Part shown: in pieces, positions 36,384-48,453 of the stretch
Layout: each line of letters starts with the position of its first letter
Position numbering within the stretch: position 1 is the first letter of the stretch
NCBI GenBank assembly: GCA_035235625.1
Contig: CP141144.1
Span: forward strand, 34,966,014 to 35,030,013
Source of the DNA: Saururus chinensis
Lineage: Eukaryota; Streptophyta; Magnoliopsida; Piperales; Saururaceae
Direction of reading: 5' to 3'
DNA length: 64,000 nucleotides
Position numbers and translations under genes: made by a program
Notes under the pieces: model-generated
What the model saw: the letters and a program-made list of their open reading frames with translations, nothing else
Database searches by the model: none
Told to the model about the DNA's origin: nothing

Positions 36384-37649
36384 TGTTGTTATGTCTGAAA
36401 CAAGACTATGAAGAAGTCAAATTCAGATTTATTTTACTTGCCAATTGTAGTAGACAAGGTCGATCCACAGGGAAAGCCTTGTGCAACAAAGAAAATAGTT
36501 ATGAAGAAATAGAGGAAGAAAAATTAAGAAAGAAAGAGTAGAAGAGTATTGAGGGAATAACACGTTAAGAAATCAAGATAAGGAAACACTAAGGCATTAA
36601 AGATCATTGTAACATCTAATGATGTTCTTCATGTATCATGTTATCTCAGTTAGAATTGAATGAAGGTTCTATCTAACCAGAAGATATGAATATTAAAATT
36701 AAAACTAAAGATAGAAAATGCTTTGGATAGATGAAGGATCAAAATAATTGTCTCTTCAAGATTTCTATGTATCCAAATCACAAAAGATCAAGAAGGAGAG
36801 CCTTCAAGCATCTTATGTATCCAAATCACAAAGAAACAAGAAGAAGAACAATATTAAATAAACATCACTTTAAATAAACAATACTTACTTGAAACCATTG
36901 ATGAAACATGAATTGAACTCCATTAGATTGTTACAAATCACCTCTAGCCTTAGCTTGAGAGCTTAGAAAGCCATTACAATAAAACTAAAAACAAAATTAC
37001 AAAATGAAAGAAGAAAATAGGAGAAGAGAGCTCGAAAGAGGAGGGAATGCCCCATCTATCACGTCCACCCCTCTATTTATAGGAAAAGAAAGGGTTGCTT
37101 CAAAGGGTAAAATCAAATCATATCTCCAGATTTCATCCTGATTGATTGCCTGATTCGACCCCTATATCTTCGGAATTTGGAATTTCTTCCTGAAATAACA
37201 CTTGTAGCCACGGAAGTTTTCTTTCCATTGCCACCAGAATTGTATCAATCCGAATTATACAAAAAAAGATATGATCGAAATACTAAGGCTGTATCAATCT
37301 ATCCGAATCAACTTCTTTTATAATTTAGTTCTATTCATACAAATCTCAAATCAAATGGGTCCACAAGGTTGTGTTCGACCATTCCATGCATGTTTAGACC
37401 ATTAGGAGCCCATTCTTGACTTTTAAATAGCTTTGGGTAGTTGGGCTTCACTTCATTTTCCAGTTGGATCCTGTTGAAGCCTGTTTAGACATGTAAACTC
37501 AATTAAGGTCCAACTAACCTATTCAAAACATAAATGGCCTAAATAAGCAATGAATTAATACAAAATAGGATTACAATTTAAAATTTGAAAATATTTTATT
37601 GAACATTATTTAAGTGCTCACTAATCCATGATAAGTGCTCTCACCAGCC
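36384..37649 (-). repeat. LTR-like insertion nested in the family B solo LTR (tentative)
   Basis: The segment from TGTTGTTATGTCTG to gataagtgctctcacca differs in character from its surroundings. It carries the 'ttgccaattgtagtagacaa' block that sits near the end of Tat/Athila-like LTRs. CCTAAT occurs directly before it (36,378-36,383) and again at 37,650-37,655, a possible duplication, although the right terminus then lacks the usual CA. Minus-strand sense is inferred from TATA-like ctatttataggaaa (rc) near 37.08 kb. Borders are approximate. Confidence 0.45.
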
Positions 37650-40600
37650 CCTAATGCATCATTCATAATCACAATATTAAGCTTCAACATTATCATGTAA
37701 CCCCACATGTGTGTGTGTATCTAGTAGAAGCATTTTACATAATACATGCCATCATGCTTGAAATTAAACTCACTACCACACTACACATGTGCATTTCCAT
37801 CTAAACATGAATTCTAGCGGAAATCATAGGAGAAGAATCGTTGAAATCATAGCTAGATTCAAAACTCAACCACAAAGGATAAACACATATAACATCACTC
37901 ATTTGATTATTGAGTCATAGCATTCACCAACATTCACACACCATTAACCACAATCTATCATGACAAATCAGTCCAATAATGATTGTAGTCCTACTGAAAA
38001 TATGCTTAACTAAAGGGAAACAACCATTCATAATTTCAAGATAACGATTCCAACATCATGCCACAAAACATAAGTCATTCCACCATCTCTAAGCATATAT
38101 CTCAACTCCATAAACTCAATAGCATGCATTTCCAGTAGCCTAACATAACTTAAAACACTCCACATTCATATAAAATTGGCAAGCTAAAGTGAAATCATCA
38201 AAATAGACATCATATGCACAACATGCAATTTCCTGTGTAGCCGATCGATCACCCTTCAGGCCGTTCGATCGGTTACACGCAAAAATTTGAAATTTACAGT
38301 TCAGCCGATCGATCGCCCTGTAGGTCCGATCGATCGCCAACACGGCAGAACAGTCATCTTCTTTCTTTCGCAAATCCAACCCGAAACACCATAGATAACA
38401 CTTCAAATCCACATCTAACACCCTAATCATCATCAAAAGTCCTCCTTGACTTCCAGAATATCAAACCAAACCATAATAATGCAAAACCCTAAGAAATCGG
38501 GATTAAATAATTCCATTTTCTAATCTTACCATTAACACACTAAATCAAGCAAACTATTTTGAAATAAGCCAAAAATGAAGAGTTTTACCATGGATAAACA
38601 GAGATTTTGAAGACCCATTACCTCAGCACTTGATTAAGCTCGGATTGAAGAGTCACCCTTCTTGAAATCCTTGAAAACACAATGAGTTTGAATTAAACTC
38701 TAATAGAAATCGATTTACTCAAGAAATCCCTAATTAAACCTTAGATCTAGGGCTTGTTGGTAGTAAAAATTGAATTTTGAATGCTAGGGTTTGTAGTAAA
38801 ATACAAATCAGTAGCTTTTAATGGTCAAAAACGAATTGAATCAAGGGGAAAATGGTAGATTTGGAAGAAATAAAGAGAAAAACCAAGGATTAGTGCTTAA
38901 TTAGAGTAAGCTTACCTTAATTGGCTTCTAATTCGGGCCTAAGTGGGGATTAGGCCAGCCCTCCTTCCTTAGCCTATTCCCAAAAATGAAAATGGCTCAG
39001 GTTTGCCCTTTTATAGTAAGGGTTGGGGTATGCATAGGTAAGTTTTGGGGTGTAAATATGAAAAGTAGGCTAAAAGTGGGTATTTTGCAAATTTAAGCAC
39101 AAATTAAGCCTAATAAAATTCTGAAAATTTTTGCGTGACCTTAAGTATATGTCTAGGTTCATTTGACACAAAAATAAAATTTTCGACGGTGGGGCTCACA
39201 GGGGTCCCGCCAAAACCCTAATTTTTGAGAAAATAGTGAAAATTCCGAAAAATCCCAAAAATTCACATTTGGTCCAAAATCACTTAAAACCACTAATATT
39301 GAAGTTAATTTTGGTTAAAACCATCACAAACACTATTTATTTTACGAAATCACCGAATAAGATTAGAAAACGCGTAAATCTCACGATAACCAATAATTAA
39401 AGAAAACCAAAACCGGTTTAAAGGTGAGGGTCCTTACAGTGACCCCCTTCTATTTTTTTGGACTGGACAGAATAGAGTCCCCACTTTTGTTTTGTTCCTG
39501 TCTATGCTGCGGCCGACAATTGTTCTGCTGGTGGCCAGCTACTGTAATCGGCCGATGGCCATTCCCCGGTCTAGCGATGGCAAGACCGCCACCCTTACTG
39601 GCACCTCACTCAACCCCCTCAGCCCTATTTCAAACTGGATAAAAATTTCCCCCTTTTCCCGTTCCGAGGTATTGTGAAGCACTGTGCCACTAATCTTTGG
39701 CCGTTGACCTTCTCCCGGACCGGCGATGGCCTTGCCGTCGCCTTGGGCTGAACCACTGCCTCTCCTGGCCTCCTTTGCACATCTTCTGCACTCACCAGAC
39801 GCCCCTAAACTTCGGGGTATGCATGTGACCGTTGTCGAGTGACCCACCCCAACTTAAGGCCAACCCGGTGTCCCACCTGATGTTGCGTGGACTTGGGCCG
39901 TATGTCCTACCGACGTGGGTTTTGCTCCGATCCAGTGACATCAAGGGCCAACAATTCTGGCCCAATTCCAGCTGTGACCCCCACTTCCTATTACGCATGA
40001 CCTAAAATCTACGGAAAAGAATTCCCGAATTTTGATTCTTCCAAAGGGAAGTATTATTGTAAGCCATTAGACTCATCCCATCTAAGGCTCAACCAATGTT
40101 GTGCCATATCTTCCACTGTAAGCCGTGCTTGATGCACGATTGTCTGTACAATGAGTTGGTTGTGGGTAGCATTTAGAAATGACACCACCTTTGTCGGCCA
40201 CCTACGCCAGGCCTTAGTGCCTTAATGTATGTTTATGGAACGTCCCCACCATTAGGCAATATGGTTGTTAAAGCCTCTGTCCCTCCCATGTCCGTGAGTA
40301 CACAACCATATCCTCCCCATGTTATGAGGCTTCGACGATGTGGAATTATTATAGCTGGATATAGTATGCTGTCCATTTTAATATTTTGTGGCTAACAAAG
40401 TGTTTTAAACTGTTGGCCGACCTCCAATCAGTCAGCCTCTATTTTGTGGTCGTTCTTGCCATTTCTAGTGGCATGACCTTGTATCTACCCGCCCTAGTGC
40501 GCGTAGTCTTATGCTTTGAGTGTAATTAATCTAACCTTATCGAGATTAATTCCAGCATATTTGAAAATCCTCGGGACACAACTCTCTTAGTGCGATGCTT

Positions 40601-41783
40601 TTGGCCGCCTATTCCGCTACTGATGCCGCCACCGTCGTTTGCTAGCCATCAAACTCTTGGGGATTACGAGGTAGGGGACCTTGAACTTGTAATTTCATTA
40701 TAGCATGCGTTGATTGTTTAGTAGCATGCTAGGAGTTAATAATTTAATGTTTTGCATGATTATGCCGATTATAAAAGCATGTTGTATGTATGTGTATTGT
40801 GCACTTATGTTAGTGAATACTAAGGGCACGTAGTAAGTTGCTATGAAGCTTATGTATGTGACCAGAGTGTGTGATTTTCGTTGTGGATTGATAGTATACG
40901 AGTAAGTTTGTGAGACTTTGATTCAGACGGTGAGTGTAAGTGTAAGCTTCTATGAGAGATGTAAGAGTACATTTATATGTAAGAGTAAGATTGTACGAGT
41001 AAGGTCGTACAAGTGGGTTCGTACGAATAAGGTCGTACGAGTATGTGTATGTTGTAAGTGTAAGCGTACGTTTGTATGAGTAACCTGATAAGACTGATTC
41101 AGAGCGTAAGTGTAAGAGCATGATATATGAGTAAGTGTAAGTTCGATTCGTACGATGATTTGTATGTGTGACCATATTTATACTTCTTATTCTATTTGCT
41201 TCATGTGTGATTGCATGGCAGCATATATTTATGAACTTATGGAGTTCATTGATTTATATTTTTCCCCTACTGGGTATTTTTCCTACTGAGTATGAAAATA
41301 CTCACCCCATCTTTTTAGCCCCTTCGATTGGAGGCTTTTGCAGGTCAATCGTTAGCTGTTGAGATTGGACTTTTCCCGTGGTGGACAATTCTTCCTTGAC
41401 GTGGAGTGCAGCGAAATCGCGGTGAGGTTATGTGGAGTTTGGTGCTATGATCTCATGTTTTGCTTAAGGTGAGAGAAATGTATTATCTACTGGACTTGTG
41501 TATGTATGTACAATTTATTTTTAGACTGTGAAAGAACTTGTACTTAAAGATGCCTGAGAGGTTTTTCTGTTTTTAAAACCCATGGCCATGGTAGGTTTTA
41601 ATCGCACACTTTTGTTTTAGGTCATGCCTGAGAATGTTTGTTTGTTTTAAGATGATTTAATTTATGAAAGTTCTTTTCACACATTTTAAATTTTGTTAAT
41701 TTATTTGATTTACCTCTGTGTTTTGAAAATGGAATTTTATAAAAAAGTTAAAGTAAATGTGTGGAAAAACCTCGAGTGTGACA

Positions 41784-43220
41784 GTTCAACTCCAATAATG
41801 TTTTTGACTCTTGAGAAGACAAAACTAACTTATCATCTTTTTTTTTTAACTCTCTCTCAGGGTATTTGGTTTTTCTAGACAAGACCAGAAGTTGTTGGAT
41901 GACCTTTGTACTCATAAGAATGTAAGTTAGAATCTAAGTTATCATAAGAATGTAAGTTAGAATCTAAGTTATCTTCAAGAGAAGTGGACTCATGAGACTC
42001 GTTACTAGAACTATCTTCCTTCACACTTGAATTGAAAGTAGTATAGTTGCACAATTTTTCATCTTCAAAAGAGCTCTTATCAGATTAGGTTGCTTGAAGC
42101 ACCTTTCACTTTTTTTTGTTATCAAATCTTATTGATTTCTAAGGATTATCATTAGAAGAACTATAAGAGTTTTTGTTAGGACAATCAGCAACAAAATGAC
42201 TTAATTAACCACATTCAAATCATTTCATGTTCTTCCTTTCCTATTTATTTTGCCTCTCACCTCTTCTTTCCCCTTGTCTCTTCCTAGAATTTTGACCCTT
42301 ATTCCCAAACCTAAAATTCTGGGTTTTTAAAAATTTCTTGAAGTTTTTGGCTTACAAGAGCATTTGTTCTTTTTCATCCTCAGTTTCTTCATATTCTTCT
42401 AAGGTGTTTAAAGCTTTAATCTTGTTGGAAGATTTCTAATATTTTTCAAAGTTTCTCAAGTTTCCTATAAGTACCTCAAGGTCTAAGGCGTCAATTTTAT
42501 TAGATTTATTAATTATAACCACCTTAATTTTAAATTTGGAGGAGAATGACTTTAAGAGTTTTCTCACCACAAGGTAATCTGGTAGAGACTCTCCCAGTTG
42601 ATCACATGTTGACAATATCTGGTCTTTTTACATAATATTTAGAAATCATCTCTTCTTCACTCACTATTTTGTTATCAAACTCTAGGGTAAGCATTGTAAC
42701 CTAGACACCTTGACAGCCTCAATTCCCTCATTATTTTACTAGTTTATTCATGAAACTTTAGCCAAAACACAATTTGAGATTAACTTATGCTGAAATTTTC
42801 CTACAACATTAAACAATGCACTAATGGGGCATTAGTCATTCCATATTTAGATTGGTGCATTTTATACGCTTGATTTCAAAATGCAGACTAAAATCTTGTA
42901 TTTCATATGCTCGATTTCATATTGCATACTAGAATCCTGGGTTTTCATAATGCACACTAGAATACATGACAAAATTTACTTTTCATCTTCACACAAGATA
43001 TAACATATTATTCTCTCAGATCTTAGATAAATAAGTTAAAATAAATGATCAATCCATAATAAGATAATAGAAAATAAAATCTAATACATAGTACATAGAT
43101 AAACATAAATCTTCTTAAATCATTTTCTTTATTCATGATTTTGTTTTGGGCCCCGGAATGATCAACATACTACAACAAATAATTGTGTTCTTATCGGGCC
43201 AATCTCTTATACCAAGCAGC
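41784..43220 (-). mobile_element. Decayed Ty1/copia (Sirevirus-like) gag region
   Basis: On the minus strand a copia gag profile is clear: LPDYLVVRKLLKSFSSKFKI and ALDLEVLIGNLRNFEKY at about 42.6-42.45 kb, an acidic stretch, and a CX2CX4HX4C-like knuckle (FECG.LSHFVADCPN) at about 42.22-42.18 kb. A primer-binding-site-like word (TTGGTATAAGAGATTGG, minus strand) lies near 43.20 kb. The order fits a minus-strand Sirevirus whose 5' side is at higher coordinates. It carries many breaks and is much older than the Sirevirus at 47.8 kb. A 30-bp direct duplication (cataagaatgtaagttagaa...) sits at about 41,914-41,972. Confidence 0.65.
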
Positions 43221-44114
43221 AATAAAATTAAGAACTATTTTTTTAGCAACAAAAAAATTTAAAATTATTATTTTTAGACATCACTAATTGAATTTACCTT
43301 ACCATATCCTACCATAATCCTGAAGGTTGGGATGCATCTCAGGTTCTAGTTTTGTAGAATCATCCTTACCCGAAATAGAAATTAAGTTCCTGGGATCTAA
43401 CCAGCCCAAAATAAGGGTCAAATTTCTTGGACCCGACCCGAGATATGAACCAAATTCTATCTTTGGCCAGGTCCATTCCAATAATTCAAAGTAAACCATT
43501 CGATCGATTCTATCTATGAAAATTAAAAAATTTATAGAACTCCAAGTTAAATATGGTTTTGTAAGTTAATTAGGAACTTAGGTTGGTTGGGTTCTTGGGT
43601 TTTTCACATGCTAAATCCAACCAGACCCAACTTGAGATTTGGTCAGGTATTTTTTTCTTGGTTCGAATGCAGCCCTAATGAAGGCTAATATCATGAATTG
43701 TTTTATAAATAGACCTAGCCCAACCGATCAAACCCAATTCAACTAGACTTGGTCATCTTTTCAACTAGGCCATTTATCAATCAAATCCGGATTTTGCTCG
43801 ATTGAAATAGATTTATGCCCAAAAAAATCACTAAGATACAACAAATAGTCAAGCAAAATTTTTACTGGAAATGATATATGTCTTACACAACCTACTTCAC
43901 ACAACAATGAAGAATTGCCCCATCAAAAGAGGGGTGGGCGGTCTATAAACAATTATTTAAGCAAAGGGTTCAAACATTAATGGAATATCAAGCTTAGCCA
44001 AAAGCCCATATGAAGATAACACAAACTATAGCTCATTATTATGTATAAAGGATAATATTTATGTAGACAAATTTGACTTCCGAATTTAATTCATCATTAG
44101 CCGTTAAGTCTACT

Positions 44115-44334
44115 AAAGTTCAGCCCTTGAAGCGCTAAATTTATTGAATCTGCTTCCCTGGATTCAATCGTATAGTCTTTCCGGACATGCCCATGTGGCA
44201 CCTGACTATAAGGAGCTTCAGGCTTGGTGGCGTGGGCACAATTGAGGATTGCATGGCCCCACTACAACTTAAACTCATCACTTATTGCATCTACACTTTC
44301 CTTTGTGTACTCGTCCCTACTATCCTGAATCCAC
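44115..44334 (-). pseudogene. Succinate dehydrogenase iron-sulfur subunit (SDHB) exon fragment
   Basis: On the minus strand an acceptor (ttttgcag) is followed by [12 protein letters not shown], then DAISDEFKL, then HAILNCAHA, and in another frame LNPGKQIQ. These match in order the C-terminal part of plant SDHB (...[41 protein letters not shown]), which binds Fe-S clusters of mitochondrial complex II. Here a stop follows DEFKL, the Cys-rich CPKG motif is replaced by unrelated sequence of about 45 bp, and the frame changes before LNPGKQIQ, so it is a broken fragment. The canonical acceptor in front suggests that it came from genomic DNA rather than from a spliced transcript. I found no convincing upstream SDHB exons nearby. 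Confidence 0.75.
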
Positions 44335-44978
44335 CTGCAAATACAAAATGATTCTTTAATTTTTTATTAGAGAAAAATATTAATTTATGGAGATCAAGAA
44401 AGAAAATACACACGACTACAAGTTCTCATAATGAAATGGGTGATCAAGATTTTCTTCAAAGAAGCAATGGAACATGGAAAAAACTTAAAAAGATGTAGTA
44501 CAATATGCTTCAACTCAATTGTCATTTGGTGTTTGAGTTTAGGCCATCTATGTCTAGTGGATGCTAAAAAATAGGGTGTTCTCTGTGTATTTGAACATTG
44601 CATATGTAGTTGTACATGTGAAAACAATGTCATTTCTATGTAAGCTGCTCCTAAAAACAGCACACTCTTGTGCATTATCCTGGAAGAAACAATTGACCAC
44701 AAAACATTTCTAGTCCGATCACTAACCATATCTCATTCAAAATTAACTATTTCCTATTACATTATTCTTGTAATGCCAAGGCTAAAATGTATTCGCCTAA
44801 GTAAGATCTTTGCCAGACTCAGCTACTCACTTTTGCCTACAATATAACAAAGGTAGACACATGGTCGCAAATGGAATGACTTTTACAATAGAGAAGAGTC
44901 TACTAATTTACAACTATTAGATATTAAAAGAATAATAGGAATAGCAAATATTTCATGAAAGCATGTTGTAGCACGACC

Positions 44979-45085
44979 TTGATGAACTCAAACCTCGTTA
45001 ATCTCACATATAATAGATATTTGTGCTACACCTTGATGAACACAAGCCTCGTTGATCTCGCACATAATAAATATTTCCAGATGTT
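44979..45085. repeat. 54-bp tandem duplication
   Basis: Two copies starting cttgatgaac and containing cctcgtt(a/g)atctc.cacata are adjacent, with about 85 percent identity by eye. No function suggested. Confidence 0.6.
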
Positions 45086-48000
45086 CATCTACTTCCACAT
45101 TGACAAAGAAGCCACAAAATCAAATGCACAATTCCAGAACGGATCACTAAAAGATCAGCTCATGAGAGCACGAAAAATATCATCACAACTATTTATTGCC
45201 TTTGCCAATTGAAATGGTTTTCCTTCCATTAGATACATTTATATAATGGTCATCTCTTAAAAAAAATAAGTACCTTTATAGCATATTAGCATTAAACTAA
45301 TGATAGATTTGATGTCACATGAAATCAATCAAAACCTGATTAGAGGATTATCTAATCAATCACCATAGCTTGAAATGTAATTCTAGACTATGAAACATAA
45401 GATCAACTTCGAAACTAGGAATCTCATTTGAGATCCCACAAAGAAAGGGTTTTTATCATCTAAAAAATCCCAATCGAAAAAAGAATAACAAAACTTAAGG
45501 CAACAACTTGAGAGCTTAATATCCATTAGATGACAATAGTGGATTACTAGATTGCTCCAAACTCTAGTACTTTTGTAAGTAAGTAATAAGAGTTCTAACC
45601 TCTATGCATAAGAATTTGTTTTGAAGTGGAATAATCAAACCCTATTATCTAATCATCATTGACGATCAATCAACCATTAAAACAAGCATGCACACTACAC
45701 AATCACACAAGGATTTTAACATAGAAAATCCTAATTAGGGTAAAAAACACAACAATCTCAATCAAAGGCTCAATCAATGCACTAGAAAGATCTAAATCTT
45801 TCAAGACTGAAAACAACCAAACAACCTCAAGACCTGAAACAAACTCCTTTTATTTAATCTTCTTCGTTGATAATATTGACCTTTAGTTCTTCATCTTTTA
45901 ATCTTTGAAGCTTTCATTCTTCATGTTTTTCTCTATCTTCTTCTAGCAACTCAAATAAAGACTCCTTCCTTATTTGTTGATTTTTCTCCTAAGATTCTTT
46001 AACTTCTTCAAAGAACTTTTCTAATTCTCATATGAAATATCTATGTAAGATTTTCTCATTTTTGTTGTGCATCAACATAGATTCACCATGAACAATTTCT
46101 TTAAGCTTCTCTATGAATTCTCAAGGAAAAATGTGTGTAATTGACTCTTCTTTTTTCTCTAATATTTTCTACATTTTCTTCTCTTCAGTTTGATCACAAC
46201 TTAACCTTTATGTAGGTCGCTAAGTTAAATTAGCTCTTTGACTTTAACTAGGAAAGGAAACTATTTTGGAAAGGCTTGTTTAGGGTAACTAAAACTGCTA
46301 GCAATCGATTATTTCAAATAGTGATCGATTGCTCACTGTTTTCTTAAGGCATGAATCCTTGAGCGATCAATTGGTCGATGAAGCGATCGATCAATAAACT
46401 ATTGGCTTCATTTAACAAAAGGGTTGATTCAAGTGCCTATCTATTGTTTCTCATTGTGTTGTATCCAACGATCAATATATTGTACTATACAATTATAATT
46501 TTACCCTAAATCCATCTAAAACCTCCAAAATCACTTCTAAAACTTTGCCAAGTGACTTTTGTTTGAGAATGTGTAATGAATGAACCTATTAAATCACCAA
46601 CAGCCTTTAGTCTTGATCCATAAAAACACGTCTGCTCCTATTTTTCAAGTCTATCAATTCCAAACCTGACTCAGACAAATGAAATTAGCCAGTTAACTTT
46701 ATCTTTGACACATAGTTCTTATAACCTCTTTCGTTATTTCATGTCAAAACACTACATAATTAAAAATCAAAATAAAAATTACAACTCTTGACATAGTGCA
46801 TTGACTTGCAATTTGTACCATGACTTGATGACACAAACACTTAACATAAACACATTGGATTTGATCTTGAAAAGCCTTGTATAATCCTGTTCTTATCCTG
46901 CACACTTAAATTCAAAAAGATTTGCATAGTACTATCCAATCAAGTATGAAAATAAGCATTTTGATTTTCATTAATCATTCTCCTCATTTTCGATAGAAAT
47001 GGACAAAAAGATATGTTAACAAGTAATGAAAATGGCAATTAAACATGTTAGTCAGGTACACAATCATAAGACATGAAAATAGAATAATCATGAGATATCA
47101 CACGTATATCATCTTTTGAGATGACTCTCCCCCTTAACCTATGTCACTCATATACACAAATAAGAACATACCTGCATAATACTGTTCTAAGAAACAAGCA
47201 AACAAAAATTTTAATTGTTCAACTATTCAAGCAACTATATCAAAATTTCAGACTAAGAATCATGTCCATTTGATTTTTAGATAAAAAATAATAATAAGAG
47301 ATCAAGGTTGTCTAAAAATACAGTTAATTATCACTTAACATTGAAATACTCCTTTGCAGAAATGTGATTTAAAACTCTTTGAGCAATACAAATTTTTTGG
47401 TTTCCAAATATTTAAAAAAAATCATGATAAATTCTAATGCTAAAAAATATGAATTCCATTGAAAGCACTTCAATTTAAGATCAAGGTGATGTGCCCGAAG
47501 TGTCACAATCGGTACCTTGGAGTTTCACACAGGGAAAGGGAAGGAAAAGGAAAGAAAGGGAAGAAGATGATGAATATCAAATTACATAACCAACAAAGAA
47601 GAGAAGGGACGACCCATATAGGGAGCCGACCCACTCACCTAGGGAGTTGCGCCAGCTAATAGGTCCGGCTATCCCGCGGTCCACTAGCTGGCCCAATAGA
47701 GTTATTTCTCCTAATTCATAATCAAATATAAGGGAATTATAAAAGAAAATAGTCTAATATAATGAAATAAGCCTAAAAGAAGTAGTTCGGGTGATCGTGC
47801 TGTTAATGACATGTCAGAAAAATAGTATATTCTCCCGCCTAGACGATTGTCAATTTTTGTGACAATTTTGTGAGTGACCCCGTGAGTTATTTATGGGAAG
47901 TCGATTTGAAGAGAAGACCACAAGACAACAAACTGAAGCTCCAATTCATCTACAAATTCCATCAAGATCAAGATTTGGATCGATTACAACTGACACTCTC

Positions 48001-48088
48001 ATCGTGGCTCTTACATACACTTCTTTCCGCCCCTAGGACCTTATAGTAAATAATTAATTTTTTAGGGTCACTTATAAACCTTTGTCTT

Positions 48089-48428
48089 ACCCATACATGG
48101 GTAGTATTACCCACTCATGGGTAGGCTCACCCACAAATGGGTAGTCTTACCCACTCATGGGTAGACTTACCCACACATGGGTAGTCTTACCCACTCTTGG
48201 GTAGACTCACCCACACATTGGTAGACTTACCCACTCATGGGTAGGCTCACCCACACATGGGTAGTTTTACCTACTCTTGGGTAAGCTCACCCACACATGG
48301 GTAGTCTTACCCACTCATGGGTAGCCTTACCCACTCTTGGGTAGGCTCACCCACACATGGGTAGACTCACCCACTCTTGGGTAGGCTTACCCACACATGG
48401 GTAGACTCACCCACCAATGGGTAGGAAG
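48089..48428 (+). repeat. 17 tandem 20-bp hairpin units in the 5' LTR
   Basis: The unit is ACCCA-nnnn-TGGGTAGnnTn, 20 bp, repeated 17 times. Each unit holds a 5-bp inverted repeat (ACCCA/TGGGT) around a 4-base loop (CTCA, CACA, CTCT, CAAA and others), so the array as a whole is a series of small palindromes. It ends 17 bases before TATAAATA. Clusters of palindromic repeats upstream of the core promoter are known from Sirevirus LTRs and are thought to be regulatory; this specific sequence I do not recognise. Confidence 0.95.
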
Positions 48429-48445
48429 TATCATCTCTTGACCTC

Positions 48446-48453
48446 TATAAATA
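48446..48453 (+). promoter_or_regulatory. TATA box of the Sirevirus 5' LTR
   Basis: TATAAATA in ctctataaatacccatg, the best core promoter match in the LTR, immediately downstream of the hairpin array. The same box is at 58,295-58,302 in the 3' LTR. Confidence 0.75.

Larger units (their letters stand above)
34884..39438 (-). repeat. Solo LTR, family B (long form, 4.6 kb)
   Basis: Exact target duplication GTGAC at 34,879-34,883 and 39,439-39,443. On the minus strand it starts TGTAAGGACCCTCACC and ends CACCGGGGCATGACA. A TATA-like box (actataaaaggg, minus strand) lies near 39.01 kb. A CGATCGATCG cluster at 38,240-38,345 lies about 700 bp further into the transcribed part. Its start is homologous to the LTR beginning at 62,546. 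It contains a tandem array (35,518-35,744) and another LTR-like insertion (about 36,384-37,649), which accounts for much of its extra length compared with the short form at 29,023. Confidence 0.88.
34089..41783 (+). repeat. Solo LTR, family A, containing a nested solo LTR
   Basis: Starts TGTAATATCCC and ends CTCGAGTGTGACA, with the exact 5-bp target duplication GTTCA at 34,084-34,088 and 41,784-41,788. No primer-binding site follows, so it is solo. After removing the nested LTR (34,884-39,438) it is about 3.1 kb, against 4.6 kb for the family member at 3,822-8,461. The shortfall is mainly in the TTACACTTA-type repeat tract (here 40.84-41.17 kb). GC-rich blocks at about 34.3-34.9 and 39.4-39.95 kb carry repeated CCGGCGATGGCAAGGCC-like words. 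Long frames there look compositional. Confidence 0.85.
43221..47486. other. AT-rich spacer with decayed repeat pieces
   Basis: Apart from the SDHB fragment I see no gene. A possible miniature element lies at about 43.33-43.68 kb (ends GGGATGCATCTCAGG and, complemented, GGGCTGCATTCGAACC). A 54-bp tandem duplication lies near 44,979-45,085. A GATCGATTG/GCGATCGATC cluster lies at 46,305-46,405. On the minus strand a Sirevirus-type polypurine tract (ggttaagggggagag) lies near 47,125. The stretch from about 45.3 to 47.1 kb may therefore include an old minus-strand Sirevirus LTR, but its ends are not visible. Confidence 0.4.

Noticed and set aside
38140-38436. Minus-strand frame with repeated AIDR-like words
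   Set aside because: The repetition comes from the CGATCGATCG cluster of the family B LTR, not from a protein repeat.
40810-41175. Minus-strand frame of 121 codons rich in Thr, Tyr and Leu
   Set aside because: It is a direct product of the degenerate GTAAGTGTAAG repeats in the family A LTR; no domain and no start context.
43327-43680. Possible second hAT-like miniature element
   Set aside because: Only a short imperfect inverted pair (GGGATGCATCTCAGG and GGGCTGCATTCGAACC) is visible and no target duplication was found, so it is mentioned only within the spacer entry.
44394-44729. Minus-strand frame of 111 codons next to the SDHB fragment
   Set aside because: I checked it for upstream SDHB motifs such as the Cys-rich CxxCxxC segment and WWN; none is present.
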